Positions 10,987 to 23,540 of a DNA stretch of 64,000 bases are shown one piece after another. Numbering within the stretch: the first letter of the stretch is position 1; the number at the start of each line of letters is the position of its first letter. Both the position numbers and the translations under genes were made by a program. The notes below the pieces were generated by a model. That model worked only from the letters and a program-made list of their open reading frames with translations, had not been told where the DNA came from and ran no database searches. The stretch spans positions 4,962,491 through 5,026,490 of the forward strand of contig NC_051092.1 in assembly GCF_901709675.1 (NCBI RefSeq), written 5' to 3'. The stretch is from Syngnathus acus. Lineage: Eukaryota > Chordata > Actinopteri > Syngnathiformes > Syngnathidae.

Positions 10987-13900
10987 CTTGCAAATGAACT
11001 AAATGTCTGTTATTTTCATCTTTTTAAATTCACGTGACATTTTCTCAGGCTGAACTGGAGAAAAAAAAAAAAATAGTTCACCCCCCCCTAAACGCTCATC
11101 AGTGAAAATCAAACACAGTTGGACTTCCGACACCGCGGGAAAGATTATAATAGAGGGGAAGGCGTTGTATTGCTTCAACATAATCTCCGCCAACTCCGGT
11201 GGGCCCGCTTGTTTATTTGCTATCATAAAAAAAATATGTCGGTTTATGTGCACAGTCCAAATGGAAAAAAAGGTACGGAAGCATTATTGAGCGACAGCGT
11301 TTTGACATTTCCAAACGAATTACTGCACTCATGAAGCGCATCATCATGCCTAATTGTTTTTTTTCTCGCTATGAACCCAAAAATTAATTTGTCTGTCATT
11401 TTCATTTGGAGTATGGCCCGTAATATTAACAAATTAGAATTTGCAAACACGTCGCATTACGGCTCTGCCCGGCAGCCAGCCAGACGGCCAGCCAGGCGAC
11501 AAAAAAAAACGGAGCGTTTACTGTTGAGTGCACTGCCGCCGCTTCAATGAACTCGTAACCTGCTTGGAATCACTAAAAAAAAAAAAAAGCCCTTTAAGTA
11601 TTCGAGTGAACAAAATGAGGAAGTCCAAAGTTGAGTTGCTCAATATTGCTTGTGAGGTCAACTTATTAGGGACAGGCTGTGATACCCAAATGACGCACAA
11701 CCCCAAAATGTCGAGGTTGGAAAAAAAAAAATCTTGAAGAAGTTGAGGAAATGACTTTACTTTGAACTCTTCTCCACGAGCCAAATTGTTTGCTCGACTG
11801 TCAGGTGATGTCAACTGCATAGAGCAGCAGCTGTCAGCCCCCCCCCGAGGTGACAATGCAGTTCTTTTAAAAATAGCTCTTAATATTCTGCCAATTTGTT
11901 CCACTTGTGTGCACTCAACATGGTTGGGGAAAATCACCTTTAGTGCAGAAATATTCTTGATTTTACAAGCAGTACTTGAAATATGCTCAAATGAAACCAG
12001 GGTTGAGATTTTTGGCCGTAGTTCTAAAAAAGTATATTTGTCACCAAAGGCAGCTTTGGCCATCCTCAAAAGATGAAAAGATGAAACATTTCAAATGGAA
12101 TTGAATCATCAGTCAAGGTGGAGAGGGAATTAAAATTGTTTTGAGTAGCAGTCAGTGTAAGCAAAAAAGCCTCTGCTAGAAAGAAAACAAAAAAAAGAAA
12201 AAGCCGACTTGAACTGCTGAACTTCATTTTCGGGTGTCATCAGAGGAAGTTTAATTGACTCATTCCCATGCTTGAACGTGAGTGGTTCATTCTGAACATA
12301 GCCGATTAGGGAGGGGGTGCACACTTGTGCAACTCCCCTTCTCTAAAATGCCTTTTTAACCCCAATTGAGTTATTTTTAAGGTTTAAGGTTTTAACACCT
12401 GGCAATGAAACGGGTGTGTAGACTTTTTAAATCCAATGATAATAGCAAAGTTTTCCATACCCTAGACATAGAGGCTAATATAGATATAAATCTTCTCATC
12501 TTGCATTCATTCATTAAAGGCCCAAAATAGAACTTTCTTTTCAAAAGGAAATATAAGGCAAAATAAAAGGAATTAATGAGTGTGATGATTAAGAATACGT
12601 TCCTCATCACACCAAGACATTCAAATGGAATAAAAAAATGATAAGGATATGGATAAGTTTTGTACAGCCAGAAATGCGGTTATTATTAAAACACTGTTTT
12701 TAGTTCATGGCCGAACCATCTAAAAAAAGAAAAAAACACAGTTGCATTTTGAAATGTATTTTTTAAAATCTTGTCTGAGAAAGCTCGTTTCCGGCTGATA
12801 TCTGGAAGGATCCCGATTCTCTGCTGAGCTTGGGGGAAAAGCGGCCGAGATATGAAGGCCAGGCGGAGCAGAGCGCTCGGACTTAAATGATAAACATCTG
12901 TCAAGAAGACGTTTTCTGTCACGCCGAGAAGGAGAAAGAGAAAGCCTTTGGCCCCGGGGCTCTTTGCAACAGCCGGTGGGAAGCGCCTTGTTCTCATACG
13001 CTGGCACTCAAGTCGGACTAAGAAACCTTTTGCGCGGCTCAAACGCAAGAACTCAAAGTCCGCTATCAAGATTTGTGGAAGCGGAATGCTTAATGACCAG
13101 ATTTGATTGGCGTATTCATTTGCCGTATAAATTTTGATATTTGCTTGGACCAGGCCGGATCATTGACTTTTGAGTATTTTCAGATATTTACAGGATTTTT
13201 TTTCCCAACATTTTCCCCATGCCTTGTTGAGAACATATAATGAATGTGTATCGGTGTTTTCAGAAGATTTCTTTTTTTTTGCAGGCCCCTTGGCCCCCCG
13301 AGAAAAAAACCTAGCTGCGCCAGTGGCAGTGACTAAACGATCCCATTATTGTAAACTGGGTTGGGATATTCTGATGATCTAACAAATGTATCGATAAAAA
13401 CGGAGTCGTCCGCCCGCTGCTTCAATTCGCCGACGAGGAAACGCACAAAAGTAAGAAAGAGGACAACTTGCGGGAGAAGTAGGTCAGATAGGCACATGCG
13501 TCCTGCGAGCGGGAAGATAAAAAGAAAAATTCTCCGCTGAAGGATGAGCTCCAAAACGACGGCCCTCGACACCGTTGAGCTGTTCTGCCCACCAAAATTT
13601 GAGCCGGGTTGTGTAATTCCCCCCCCACTGCTTGCAAATAAATAAATCAATTCCGTTTTGCAGACTTGCACAACGCACGCATGTTGTGCCGGGACTGATA
13701 ACGCAACGCTGTCCTGATAAGCGGCGAAACCAAAGCAGGAACACAAACTGATGTTTTGTTTATTCCGCATGTCCAAAGTTGCCAGTTTTTACGCCGTTTC
13801 AAAGCCGGCGGATTTCTTTTTTAAATAAATAAATAAATTTGGATAAAAAAAAAAAATTCAAAGTGCTAGTTAATTCATTCGGAAGAGGAGTTGCCAAAAT

Positions 13901-14084
13901 GAAGTAAAACAAAATTTGACTTTTGCAAGTACGCGCAAATGCATTCCGTTAATTAGTTTTATATTTTTTTATTAACAATTTTGCTTCATTTTCTACACTT
14001 ATCTATTCAACCTTTCCAGGAAACACAATTCTCGGCAGTGAGTCCAATTTTCAAGACATTTCTTGAAACCTCACCGGGCCTTTA
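10987..14084. other. Non-coding stretch, nothing recognised
   Basis: A/T homopolymer-rich sequence alternates with moderately GC-rich unique blocks (for example 12770-13070). Open frames of up to about 180 codons are present on the minus strand at about 11.5-12.1 kb and 12.7-13.1 kb. They have no recognisable domain and translate through poly(T) as poly-Phe, so I do not call genes. Confidence 0.35.
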
Positions 14085-14345
14085 AGCTTCCACTTTCAAA
14101 GTTTGGAGCACCTTTACAAATTCAATGTGCCTTTTAATCTCCAGCCAATGGTGTCCTGTATAAATATTGATTGATTTTGTTTCCCCAAAACAAAGTGCCA
14201 CATGATTCAATGCCAGCGCCGGCGCTCTCCACACAAAAAAGAGGCGCCTGGAAATGGATACGATGTGCTTTTGTAATAAAGCCGGCGCATTGCAAACCAT
14301 CACGGCCGCTAAGTGCTTTCCTTGTGGCCATAATGCACAATACAG
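14085..14345. other. Candidate conserved non-coding element
   Basis: Repeat-free block with TGATTGATTTTG near 14168, palindromic GGCGCC-type cores at 14218-14225 and 14243-14248, and a TTTTGTAATAAAG phrase at about 14269. It resembles enhancer-like conserved sequence in composition. No conservation could be tested. Confidence 0.2.
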
Positions 14346-17300
14346 GAGAGATATGCGGCGTTCTATTAAGAACCGCATCCGCTACATTGTGTCCTCTGCG
14401 CTGCCTTTTCCCGCTGTTCCTTTTTTTTTTTTTTTTTCTTCCTGCGGGCCGAGGTGACAGCCATTGTAGATGGGCGAACCAATTACTGCTTCCACACTAT
14501 GCAATATTTATGAAACACTTAGGCGACGGTCCGCGGGTTAATATTTCATCCGCAGATACAACGGAAGCGCGCTAGCGGAGCGACAACGGGGAATGGCTTT
14601 AAATACCTCACCCGGCGAGAGCGCCGCATATACGCGAGGCTCTCGCTTCAATGTCATGGCGTCGGCGAGCTCCGTGTTAGCCGGCCTGATTAATGACGAC
14701 CCTCGTCGCCGCCTGTTGTGCCAGGTTAGGGTCCGACTGTATTCGCGGGCCAGCAGCCCGAGGCGCAGAGGCGGACAGATTAGTTTCTCAATAAACAATC
14801 TGCCGGCGCCTGCCCAAGTCGTTTTCGCCGGCAATTAAGTCGCCGTTAGTGGTCATGTGACGCAAGCGGATACATTGCTTTTGGCCTCCTGACTGTAATC
14901 CTTATCGTTTGCTCTCGTGGGGCCGGGCTTCATCATTATGAGGAGCCATTACAATAAATTTGGAAAAAAGCCAATGAGCAACCAGCAACGATTGGGACAT
15001 TTTTGTCCTATGGTATTGAGTTTTTTTTTTTTTTTTTAATAAATAAATAAATAAATAGTTTAGAGTTGTTTTTTCTTTTTTAATAAATCAATAAAAAAAA
15101 TAAAAAATAAAAAAGCTTGACTTTCATATCTGTTCTCTCAAGAGTATCAAGCCAGGACAGCGGTCACCAAAGCAAACAACATGCTCGACCAACTTTCATC
15201 ATTTCAGAAATAGAGGCCGTGTCGTTGTCCAAAAATAATCTGAGAGTATGTGCATAAAAAAAAAATAGTTACACGAGCATCAAAGATGAGTCGGGCCGCT
15301 CGCCGAGGTATGCGACGACTATGCAAACAATGCAAAATGGTCAACATTGTAAAGTTTGAACACCAAATGGAAAAATCATGCACGTAAAATGAAAGTCAAC
15401 AATTCTCGCGGTGAGTTATTTTCATTGGTCAACAGTTGGCCAGCATCGGAACGGCGCCACTGGATCACTTTCTCTTCCCTCAAATTAACAGTAATTACTC
15501 TTGACAAGCGCAGCCTTCTGCGGCATCACAGCACGCGTATACAACAGCGACGGCCGTTACTGAGGGAAAACAAAGTGCCTTGTGGTTTTATAAGCCCATT
15601 AAAATGTGAAATCCATTTTGAGCAGCGGATCTTCTTAACAAGCCTACCAGGGCTGCCGTAATCCAGCCTCCATTTACAGCTCAAATGATTCACACCATCA
15701 TTTGCATACACCTGATTAAATGGAACAAAAAAGGGAGTCGCAGAAAAAAGTTGCTCTTCAAAATTAACTTCCGCCGTGGTGTAAGTCACGAATCCCCACT
15801 CCGGGTGGAGGAGTTTTGCTCTAATCAAAAGTACCACGTTGTCCACCGCAGAGCTGCCGCTTAATATTCTAAAATGTATAATTTACACATATCCACTCGT
15901 GGTCGTCAAGATTTCCCAAAAGAGATTCACGCTCGGCGCTCATCCTCGCGGACAGAAAACTTTTCCGTCGATTTATTATTCATTGCATCTCGGGCTGTGG
16001 AAAAAATTGATTCCTCACATGAAGACATGAGGACTTACAAAGGCAAAGGGGCCCGATTCAATTTGCTTCAACTCGCGAGCGGAGGTAGGGAAAGAACTAA
16101 AAAAAGTCGTCATCGTCAAATCAAATCAAAAAGATGTTTGTCTGGGTTTCATGGACCACTTGCGGTGACAACTTAGTCGCCATTTATTACAGGGAAAGCA
16201 GTTAGCTAATAGCTAGCTGCTAACGCCAGAGATTTGTGCCGTATCATACAATAGCGGCCGAATTAATTAGCGGGTTCTTAGCGTCCTGAATTACCGAGTG
16301 AATAAGATTACGGGACAGTGTTGTGTGATGGCAATAATAACTGTGAGCTGAAAAAAGTTTAACTTTAACTTTTTTAACTTTAACTGAAATCTCGAAAATG
16401 TAAGTTAAGCTAGCCTTCATGCTACTGTGCGCTATGAGAGCCTACTTCAAAATAAAACCATACTAACATATTTGGTAAGCCATTATTTTGAAATTAGCCT
16501 GTGCGTTGGCCACGTAGTTAGACGTGCTATGTAAAACATTTCTAAAGCAAAACGTCAGGGGGAAAAAAAAAAAAAATCAAGTGAAGTAGTTTAAAGTTGA
16601 ATTTCTGTGGCTTGCAGTCTTCTCAGACTGTGTTTAGTGCAGCTCAGACTCAGGTCAGGACAGTTCACGAACACATTAAATAATGCTCAGTGACTTTTCT
16701 TGTTGCTCTTAAGAGAGAAATCACATATTACCATAGGGGTCACGGGGTCAGCTTGTGCAGAGCCCAAAATAAAAACAGTACATATCCTGCACAACCTCAT
16801 GAATTGCAAAGGGACATTTATTATTATTATTATGGAATAATAATAAAAGAAATAGGAGGAAAATAATGGACATGATCCCGCAACAAAAAGTGCAGCAGAG
16901 CTCTAAATGTTGCGGTTCAATAGGAATAGCTTCTGGAACGTGAATAAAAGCGTATCGCAGCTTCATTTTGAGCCAATAAAACAAATCAGCGATCACCCAG
17001 ATGTCACTCCTAATTCAACTGCCGGGCAATATTGCACGTGGCAAATTTCCTCCAAAATGGCTTTGCAAAGTGCATTTTCCCTATTGAACATGAATTTTCA
17101 TCACAGCATTCCCATCTAGTCAATACTACACATGAATCACTGATGCCATAATAAAGCTCCATCCACTATTTAAACGCTGACAGAATAACTCAGTTTAAAT
17201 ATTTATAATACAATATTGAATTATGCTCAGTAGTTTACTGCTTTGTTTCTCACTGCCATTCGTTTCACTGTCATTGCAGTGGAACATATACGAGATAAGA

Positions 17301-17402
17301 ACGGGACCACACTTCAGAATCCAAACTCTTGAAATTTGGTCTACACTCTAACCCCTCTAAAAATAAATAGTGTACAAAAAAAATCAACGACAATGAAAAT
17401 AT
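14346..17402. other. Non-coding stretch, nothing recognised
   Basis: Contains a (TAAA)n/poly(T) tract at about 15020-15058, a GTTTAACTTTAAC repeat at 16357-16386 that resembles a decayed retroposon tail, and an ATT run near 16818-16832. No gene or intact mobile element is supported. The block at 14570-14840 is GC-rich and open in several frames but has no recognised protein. Confidence 0.35.
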
Positions 17403-17670
17403 ACGGCACACAATTCTTAGCGGTAATCGCTTGCGCTATCAAGCTAGCTGCTAATGCTAATGTGTCGCGCACACAACCCGTGAAACATGTACAGTATTTT
17501 GTTTATCTTCTACCAAAATGGACTATTCAGAAGAGGGAGGCCAGCTAATGGCATCCGGCATACAATTCTTAGCGGTAATCGCTTGCGCTATCAAGCTAGC
17601 TGCTAATGCTAATGTGTCACACATGCAACCTGTGAAGTAAGTATTTTGTTTATCTTCTACAAGCATTTCG
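17403..17670. repeat. 152-bp tandem duplication rich in GCTAGC/GCTAATGC
   Basis: CAATTCTTAGCGGTAATCGC begins at 17411 and recurs at 17563. Both copies continue with the same AAGCTAGCTGCTAATGCTAA phrase and a TATTTTGTTTATCTTCTAC phrase. The second copy differs by scattered substitutions and a short deletion after the GTGAA phrase. It is an intrachromosomal duplication of a unit typical of the recurrent GCTAGC/TTAGC sequence of this window. Confidence 0.85.
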
Positions 17671-18140
17671 GCTAAAGTAAATAGGAACGATTCTTTTCGT
17701 CTGATACCTTGGCATTTGGAATTTGTTACATTTTACATTTTTATTTAAGATATATTTTCTCTTTGTGCTCATTTTAAAACCTTAAGAAATCCGTGCAATG
17801 GTTGCAAGAATCAGCCTTCATGTTCCATTTCAATTCAATCATTGTCACACAGTTGAATAGTAAAGATGTGAGTGGGTTCAAAAGTGAAGCGAGACGCGAG
17901 GGAGGACGAGTCCGGCGTGCCTGTGGAGACGGCCGTCCAGTCTCAATGCCATCTGACAGAGGCTCTTCCTTAGATAAGATGGATAAGAAACCTCAAATGT
18001 CAAGCTCGGGCTCGGTGCAGCCGGAGCAGGATGTCTTATGTCATGTGGAATGTTCCCTGGGCAACGATGAGCATGCCATCCGTAGGTGAGATGCTGCCAA
18101 TCTTGGCGCAGAAGCAATAAAAAAAAAAAATCCTCCAAGG

Positions 18141-18174
18141 ATCATCATTATTATATTATTATTATTATTATATA
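18141..18174. repeat. (ATT)n microsatellite
   Basis: ATT/TTA trinucleotides run through the interval with one interruption, after a poly(A) at about 18118-18130. Confidence 0.8.
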
Positions 18175-18307
18175 CTATTTCTTTGATCCTTTTTTGCCTC
18201 TCTCTGTGTTATTTAGTTTATGTGATGTTTGTATTTGCCTCTGCTGTCATGTATGTTCTCTGTTCTGTGTCTGTTTAACAATGAATAAAATATTATTAAA
18301 AAAAAAA
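18175..18307 (+). mobile_element. Possible 3' tail of an L1-like retroposon
   Basis: A T-rich segment with TCTCTGTGTT and TTTGTATTTGCC phrases leads to AATAAA at 18284-18289 and then an A run at 18298-18307. The order of T-rich 3' UTR, AATAAA and poly(A) is that of a retrotransposed transcript, and the closing ATGAATAAAATATT phrase is reminiscent of fish L1-type tails. No coding part remains, so it would be a severe 5' truncation. A retroposed host mRNA tail is the alternative. Confidence 0.35.
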
Positions 18308-18413
18308 GCCATATAGCATTTCTGCTAATAGTAAAGTACACTTTGGTTTTTGGGTTTGTTTCGATTAAAGATGCAATCAGATCAAACCACAAAACACTGT
18401 GCTAAAAAAAGAC

Positions 18414-18427
18414 TATATATATATGTA

Positions 18428-18462
<35 letters not shown>
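18414..18462. repeat. (AT)n microsatellite
   Basis: Alternating TA for about 48 bases with G and C interruptions at two places. The tract is symmetric and can extrude a cruciform. Confidence 0.9.
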
Positions 18463-20289
18463 GCCACTTATGCCTAGGGATGCAAATAGCACAGATTTGT
18501 ACCAAAATGACATTGCCTATAGTTATTTTTGCCTTATAGATATCTTGAATGCGGAATAAGCTTTTGAAATGGCACAAGTCCTTGCTGTTAGCTATGTTGG
18601 CTCATAAATTACGAGACGCTAGCCTGGAGTGCAGTGCGAGATTTAAGATATTGCGCTCGCTTGTAGCCAAGGTGAATTGCCTTCTCCGCATCTGCCGGAA
18701 CAAAACACCGGGATGCATTTTATGATCGTTTCAACTGATTATTTGAAAGGCAAAATTCAAATGACGTTTTGTTGAGCATTTTTTGTGAGGTACAAATTTG
18801 TTTTCTGAAAATTTACCGTATCATCGCAACCTCCAGGCAAGACAGGTGACGGACGTGCGTCTTCAAGATGAGCGTGGACGTGGCAAAAAAAAAATACAAA
18901 ATCGTACTGACGACGGCTGTGGCAGATCCGATCGTCCCATTTAACGCAGTGCCAGTCCCCTCGCGGGCGGTGTCAGCTGCTAATCCTCAATTATGGCCAT
19001 CGTTAAAAAGGCCCGATAACTTGTCACAAGTAATTCACCGCTCGGCTGCGGGAGACTCCCACCCCCTCCCCCGAAAAGACGAACGCGACGTTCACCTCAT
19101 CAACTCGAGAAACAAAACCCAGCAGCCAACTTTAAATTCTCTTCCCCGTGAACGTGGCCAATTGGATCGGCAACTATCAGACAGACAGACAGACGGATGG
19201 AGTGGGAGGAGAACCAAGTTGAGATTTACGGAGGTAGGTACCGGTCCACTAATGTTATTTCACCCCAGAGCCAACCTTGGCCATATCAACAGCAAAGTGT
19301 GATGAAACAGCCCCAAGTGACGCGTCGTGAATCACAGCACAGATAAGTCTTCAGCGAATTACTGCCGAGGAGCGGCCGCACTTCACTGACGTCTTCTTGT
19401 TGTTGTCTCACTGCACTCCATTTTTCAAATTTCTCAAGGAAACTATTTGTTATCATATAACACAAATGAGATTTGGAAACAAACCTTGAAAAAAAAGAAA
19501 AACAGATTGAAAGGAATTTTACATTGTTGTGTTTTTGTTATAGGCGCTAAATTGTTCTTTTTCTTTTTTATTGATGAGGAAAACATCATCAGCATAAAAA
19601 TTGATTTATCGCTGACTCGCTTTGTTTGACTCAGGTTGTTTGCTGTCGGGGGCGATTCAAAACACCGAATCTTCACGGACAGTCTCGCTGATTCCCCGCG
19701 ACGTCTCTTCGGTGTAGCCGTCAAACGGAATCGGCATGAGGTCGGCGTGACGAGTGCAAAGTTGTGACCGCCGACTCTGCGTTTCTCGAGAAATGAGTGT
19801 AATATAATTTGATTGTAAACACATAATGGAAGTCATCGTCCATTCCATGCCGGCTGTCAGCCTGGCGCGCCTTGGGCAAAACAGCGCAAAGTGTTTTATG
19901 GTGACAAAGACGCGTGTTACTGCTGGGGAGGTATTGAGCAAGGCCTGTCATCCCGGTGGGGGGGGCGTAGCAGGGTGCCGTCCCGCCGCCGCACCCGACC
20001 TCTGATCTAGCTGTCGGCTCGGAAGAAGTGACAGGAACGAGAATTTTGGGGGTCAGCTGAACAGCAGAAATTGCCCGAGGGGATATGGTGAAGCATCGGA
20101 ATACCAAAAGAGGGAGGGAGGGAGGGAGGTAGGGGGAGAGCAAGTCGACTTGAATTGCAGCTATCAGTCTGGGACTTTGCAATGAGACGGGACGGGTGAA
20201 AGTCGCTTTATACAAGGCCAGATGCTTTGACAGGTGCTCGCTGCGCTCATGCCAAATGACATCATCATTTCCCTGTTCATTACGCCCAA
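18463..20289. other. Non-coding stretch, nothing recognised
   Basis: Unique DNA with a (GGGA)n purine tract at 20111-20138. Open frames at 18868-19302 (+) and 19721-20410 (-) look long, but they contain no recognisable domain, compete with frames on the other strand and show no splice-bounded structure I can defend. Confidence 0.35.
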
Positions 20290-20595
20290 ACTGAATGCCC
20301 AACGGGAAACTTTGTTTTTTATTTTTACGCCCATAATGCTCAAATTGAAACGATATCCGCTGATGACCTTGTATTTTTTTTATATATATTTTATAAAACT
20401 GAATGCCCAACGGGAAATTATGTTTTTTTAACGCCCATAATGCCCAAATTAAAACGATAATCGCTGACGGCCTTGTTTGTTATATTGTTATATATAATTC
20501 ATAAAACTGAATTACCCAAAGGGAAACTTGCTTTTTAATTTTTACGCCCACAATGCCCAAATTAGAACAATAATCGCTAATGAACTTTTATTGAT
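20290..20595. repeat. 108-bp satellite-like array, three copies
   Basis: ACTGAAT(G/T) begins at 20290, 20398 and 20506, exactly 108 bp apart both times. Each copy holds a CCCAA(C/A)GGGAAA phrase, an ACGCCCA(T/C)AATGC phrase and a CGATA(T/A)TCGCT-like phrase (CAATAATCGCT in the third). The third copy is cut short near 20595. The constant period despite substitutions suggests duplication without much indel drift. Confidence 0.9.
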
Positions 20596-20944
20596 TTGTT
20601 TATTTATTTAAAAGAATAAATGTTACATTCCTCCATCTGATCTGAACTCATCGTTTTTCCCTAGTATGAACTTCATCTCGCCATTGGTATAACCTTCCCG
20701 ATTTTTGAAATGCGCCTTAAATCTAATTTAAAAACGATAACTTAATTCTAACGGAGGATAATGTGGAGGAATTGTCGACGAGCATGGTCTTTGGGCATCG
20801 CGGCTCGGTGTTTGCGCGAGCCTAAAAATAAAACAAGACAAATGGGCTGTCACGCGGCATGAAGCACGTTTTCCTTTACAACATCCGCACAGATAATACA
20901 GCTGATTTAGCATTTGGACCTAAAAAGCCAGCAAATGGGGAGGC

Positions 20945-20948
<4 letters not shown>

Positions 20949-21019
<71 letters not shown>
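20949..21019. repeat. (GA)n microsatellite, about 35 units
   Basis: An uninterrupted GA run, all-purine on the + strand. Open frames here (Arg-Glu and Leu-Ser repeats) are artefacts of the repeat. Confidence 0.97.
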
Positions 21020-21022
<3 letters not shown>

Positions 21023-22473
21023 CAAGCACAATGCGGCACGATTCAGCGCAGTCCTCGACGGAAGGCCACATTTTGTATTTACGTCCCGAGCGAGAGGATT
21101 GTTGAATAACGATGCAACATTCGCTTCTTCTCCGGCGAGACTTTGCATGCACGCTAGTGATCATGTGCCGCCAAAAAAAAAAAAAAAAAACAGTGGCGAC
21201 TCCAAAGAGCCTTGATCCAAATTCAAAGTGACACCTCATAAACAGGTTGTCAAAAAAGCTTTACCTCGATTTAGCCTGTCATCTTGTCCATCTGTCTCAG
21301 ACCCCGGCTCAATAAATTAATTACCTGGCACGCAGTTGGCCGCCCATGCGTGCCGCATCTCCTAATACTCTTTTTCAATCTACGCTCCAGCACACCAGGA
21401 TGCGGAAAGCCTGCCGCCGAACGATCGTCCGATCGGCAACCGTCGCAATTATTTGTCAACCGCGTGTCCCAATATTTATGCACCTTCCGGCAATATGTCA
21501 ATCCTGATTCGACTTTGATGGAAATGACATCCAAGTTGTGATTGAGGAACTCCCCCCCGAGTAACGGTCAGCCATAATAGGCACCCCGTGTTTGCGTGTT
21601 GTGGCTTTGAATTATTTTGGGAAGAGCCGCTCGGCAGTGACCCATAAATCCCTCCCAACCTGGGCCCTGTCCAGGTCCAGGTTGAATTATTCAACGGCAG
21701 AAGTAAGGAACGCAGGGGGGGGCAGACATGAGAGAAGTTTCTTGAAATGAGTGATGAGGGAGCGAACTGAAGCGTTGCCACTCGGCCGTCCATTTTTACG
21801 GGAGCGACCTGCGCCGCTGGAGTAGCTGGCGTGAATTACAGCCGCCGCCCACCTGGGACGATATTTCCTGCTGATTGGATGACGCACGCGCGTGTGCGTG
21901 CACCGGCGCACACACGTACGCCGGCCGGTGATGAGCCCGGTGGGACGAAGCCAGCGAGCGTGGCTGCTCGCGTGGGTGTGCGACTGATTTACTCACTGAT
22001 GGCGTGGGAGCTTGATGTCTGTGTCGCTGGGAAAAAAAATCCTTATCTCGTGTTGAAAAAGAAAAAACAGACCAGTCAGACTTTAATTTAAAAAATGTCG
22101 ATGAGTATTCCTCACCAGTGCCGTTGTAGCAAATACATAGCGTATAAATATTTAATAGCTAAAAGCCTGTAAATGTACAAGGCGTGTTATAAAATCACGA
22201 GATGCATGTGATTATCGAAATTACAAGGCTGTGTGGACTAAGCGGGAGAAAACAAACGCTTTCAGCTACCATTACTGCCTTTTACGATGAATTAACTAGC
22301 AAAGTAGCTTTCCGGGACGAAATCTTGGTCAGGCGTATTCTAATTAGAAAAATCAGCCTCAAGCTGAGGTGCCGCGGGAATGTTTTTGGAATGATTGCAT
22401 TATGGAACCAAACATTGGCAAAGCAACCTCAGTAGGAGTGAATGGCATGTCGTATTGACATTTGGAAAGGTCG

Positions 22474-22486
22474 CCAGCAGGGGGAG
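22474..22486 (+). promoter_or_regulatory. CTCF-like core CCAGCAGGGGGAG
   Basis: Matches the CTCF core CCASYAGRKGGC except that A replaces the final C. The preceding CG and the G-rich centre fit the known matrix. Orientation is + strand. Confidence 0.3.
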
Positions 22487-22632
22487 TTAGCGAGTCTATG
22501 CTAATCTTATTACCGCGTTTACCGCAGGCTAGCGTGTTTTCCTTTTTTTTTTTCCATCCATCATGAATGGACATCAGGCTAACCTTTCGGGATTAATACA
22601 CACTGGTGATTATTTTTATAAATCCTGAAGTC

Positions 22633-22640
22633 TGACGTCA
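22633..22640. promoter_or_regulatory. Perfect CRE palindrome TGACGTCA
   Basis: Exact match to the CREB/ATF full site. No nearby promoter is visible. Confidence 0.25.
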
Positions 22641-23329
22641 TTTTTGCTTGTATTTCTCAGAATGAAGCCAAAAGCAAGGAAGAGGGGGCGGGATTAGTGA
22701 TACCGTCCAGGGGAATGGAAATGTCAAACATTTTATTTCAGTGGAAATGTTGGTCTCGCACCACACCCCACAAAAAAATCCACCAAGAACCCTCATAGAA
22801 AAGCAATTAGCGGAATGAGATTATGTCGAACCCGTCGACATATTTTTCAGCGCATGTTCCATCATATTTGACATTTCCGTCGATGTCTAACATTAACGGC
22901 AAGTTATCTATTTATTTATTTTTAAATGCCCTGTCAGAAAAGTCAGATGTTATCATAGCGCTCTCTCAGGCCCGCAACAGTAACCCCAGAAACGGACCTC
23001 ATCGTCTAACATTTCAAGCAACCTCCAGCCAGGAAAGAAAAAAGCGAGCAGTGAGTCAACAAGGAAGGCAAGTGACAGTCTGTACCATTTACCCACAGGA
23101 AATAATGTAAATGAAAAGTAAATTAAATCAATCTGTCAACATAATAAAACCTTTATTAATAAACCATGTAATGCACAAGAAATCCAATTCAGGCGGGGGA
23201 AAATCCACAAAGACTTGACTCGCTTTGTTAAAATTAGAACGCTGTAAATCAAGTGTCTGCGGCACTTCAAAGTCAAACAAAAGGAAGAGAAAAATGTCTT
23301 CAATCTACTGCTTTTCTTGAGTCATAATT

Positions 23330-23540
23330 ATATAAAAAGGTCCTCGAGGTTCCCCCAGGAGAGTCTGAACACCTTGATTAATGAATCTTCATCTAATAAT
23401 GGCTGTAATGAATCCAGATTGGAGGTTTGCTGCAACCTCTCGAGAGCAGGTCATTAAAAACACCTCTGGGGGTCCGCAATTAGTCGGCTAGTTAATATTC
23501 AGTGATTACCGAAAGATTTAATAAAGATTGAAGCCACGGA
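23330..23540. other. Candidate conserved non-coding element
   Basis: Repeat-free block with dense homeodomain-like cores (TTGATTAATGAATC at about 23374, CTAATAATGGCTGTAATGAA at about 23394, GTTAATATTCAGTGATTACC at about 23491). The density of TAAT cores without tandem repetition is what vertebrate developmental enhancers look like. Conservation is untested. Confidence 0.25.

Larger units (their letters stand above)
21020..23329. other. Non-coding stretch with CTCF-like and CRE sites
   Basis: No gene is supported. CpG-richer sequence at 21780-21990 contains alternating purine-pyrimidine (GTGTGCGTGCACCGGCGCACACACG type) at about 21890-21925, a potential Z-DNA former. A CTCF-like motif (22474) and a CRE (22633) are listed separately. 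Confidence 0.35.

Noticed and set aside
11518-12069. 183-codon minus-strand open frame
   Set aside because: No recognisable domain, poly-Phe from a poly(A) run, and a competing + strand frame over the same bases.
12686-13069. Minus-strand open frame in a GC-richer block
   Set aside because: No domain, and overlapping alternative frames are equally open. The block is more likely non-coding.
16357-16386. GTTTAACTTTAAC repeat as a SINE or LINE tail
   Set aside because: No element body precedes or follows it. The repeat alone is too short to assign.
19721-20410. 229-codon minus-strand open frame
   Set aside because: It runs into the 108-bp tandem array, lacks any recognised motif, and its N-terminal part is repeat-derived.
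20876-21239. Frames encoding Arg-Glu or Leu-Ser repeats
   Set aside because: All are products of the (GA)n tract.
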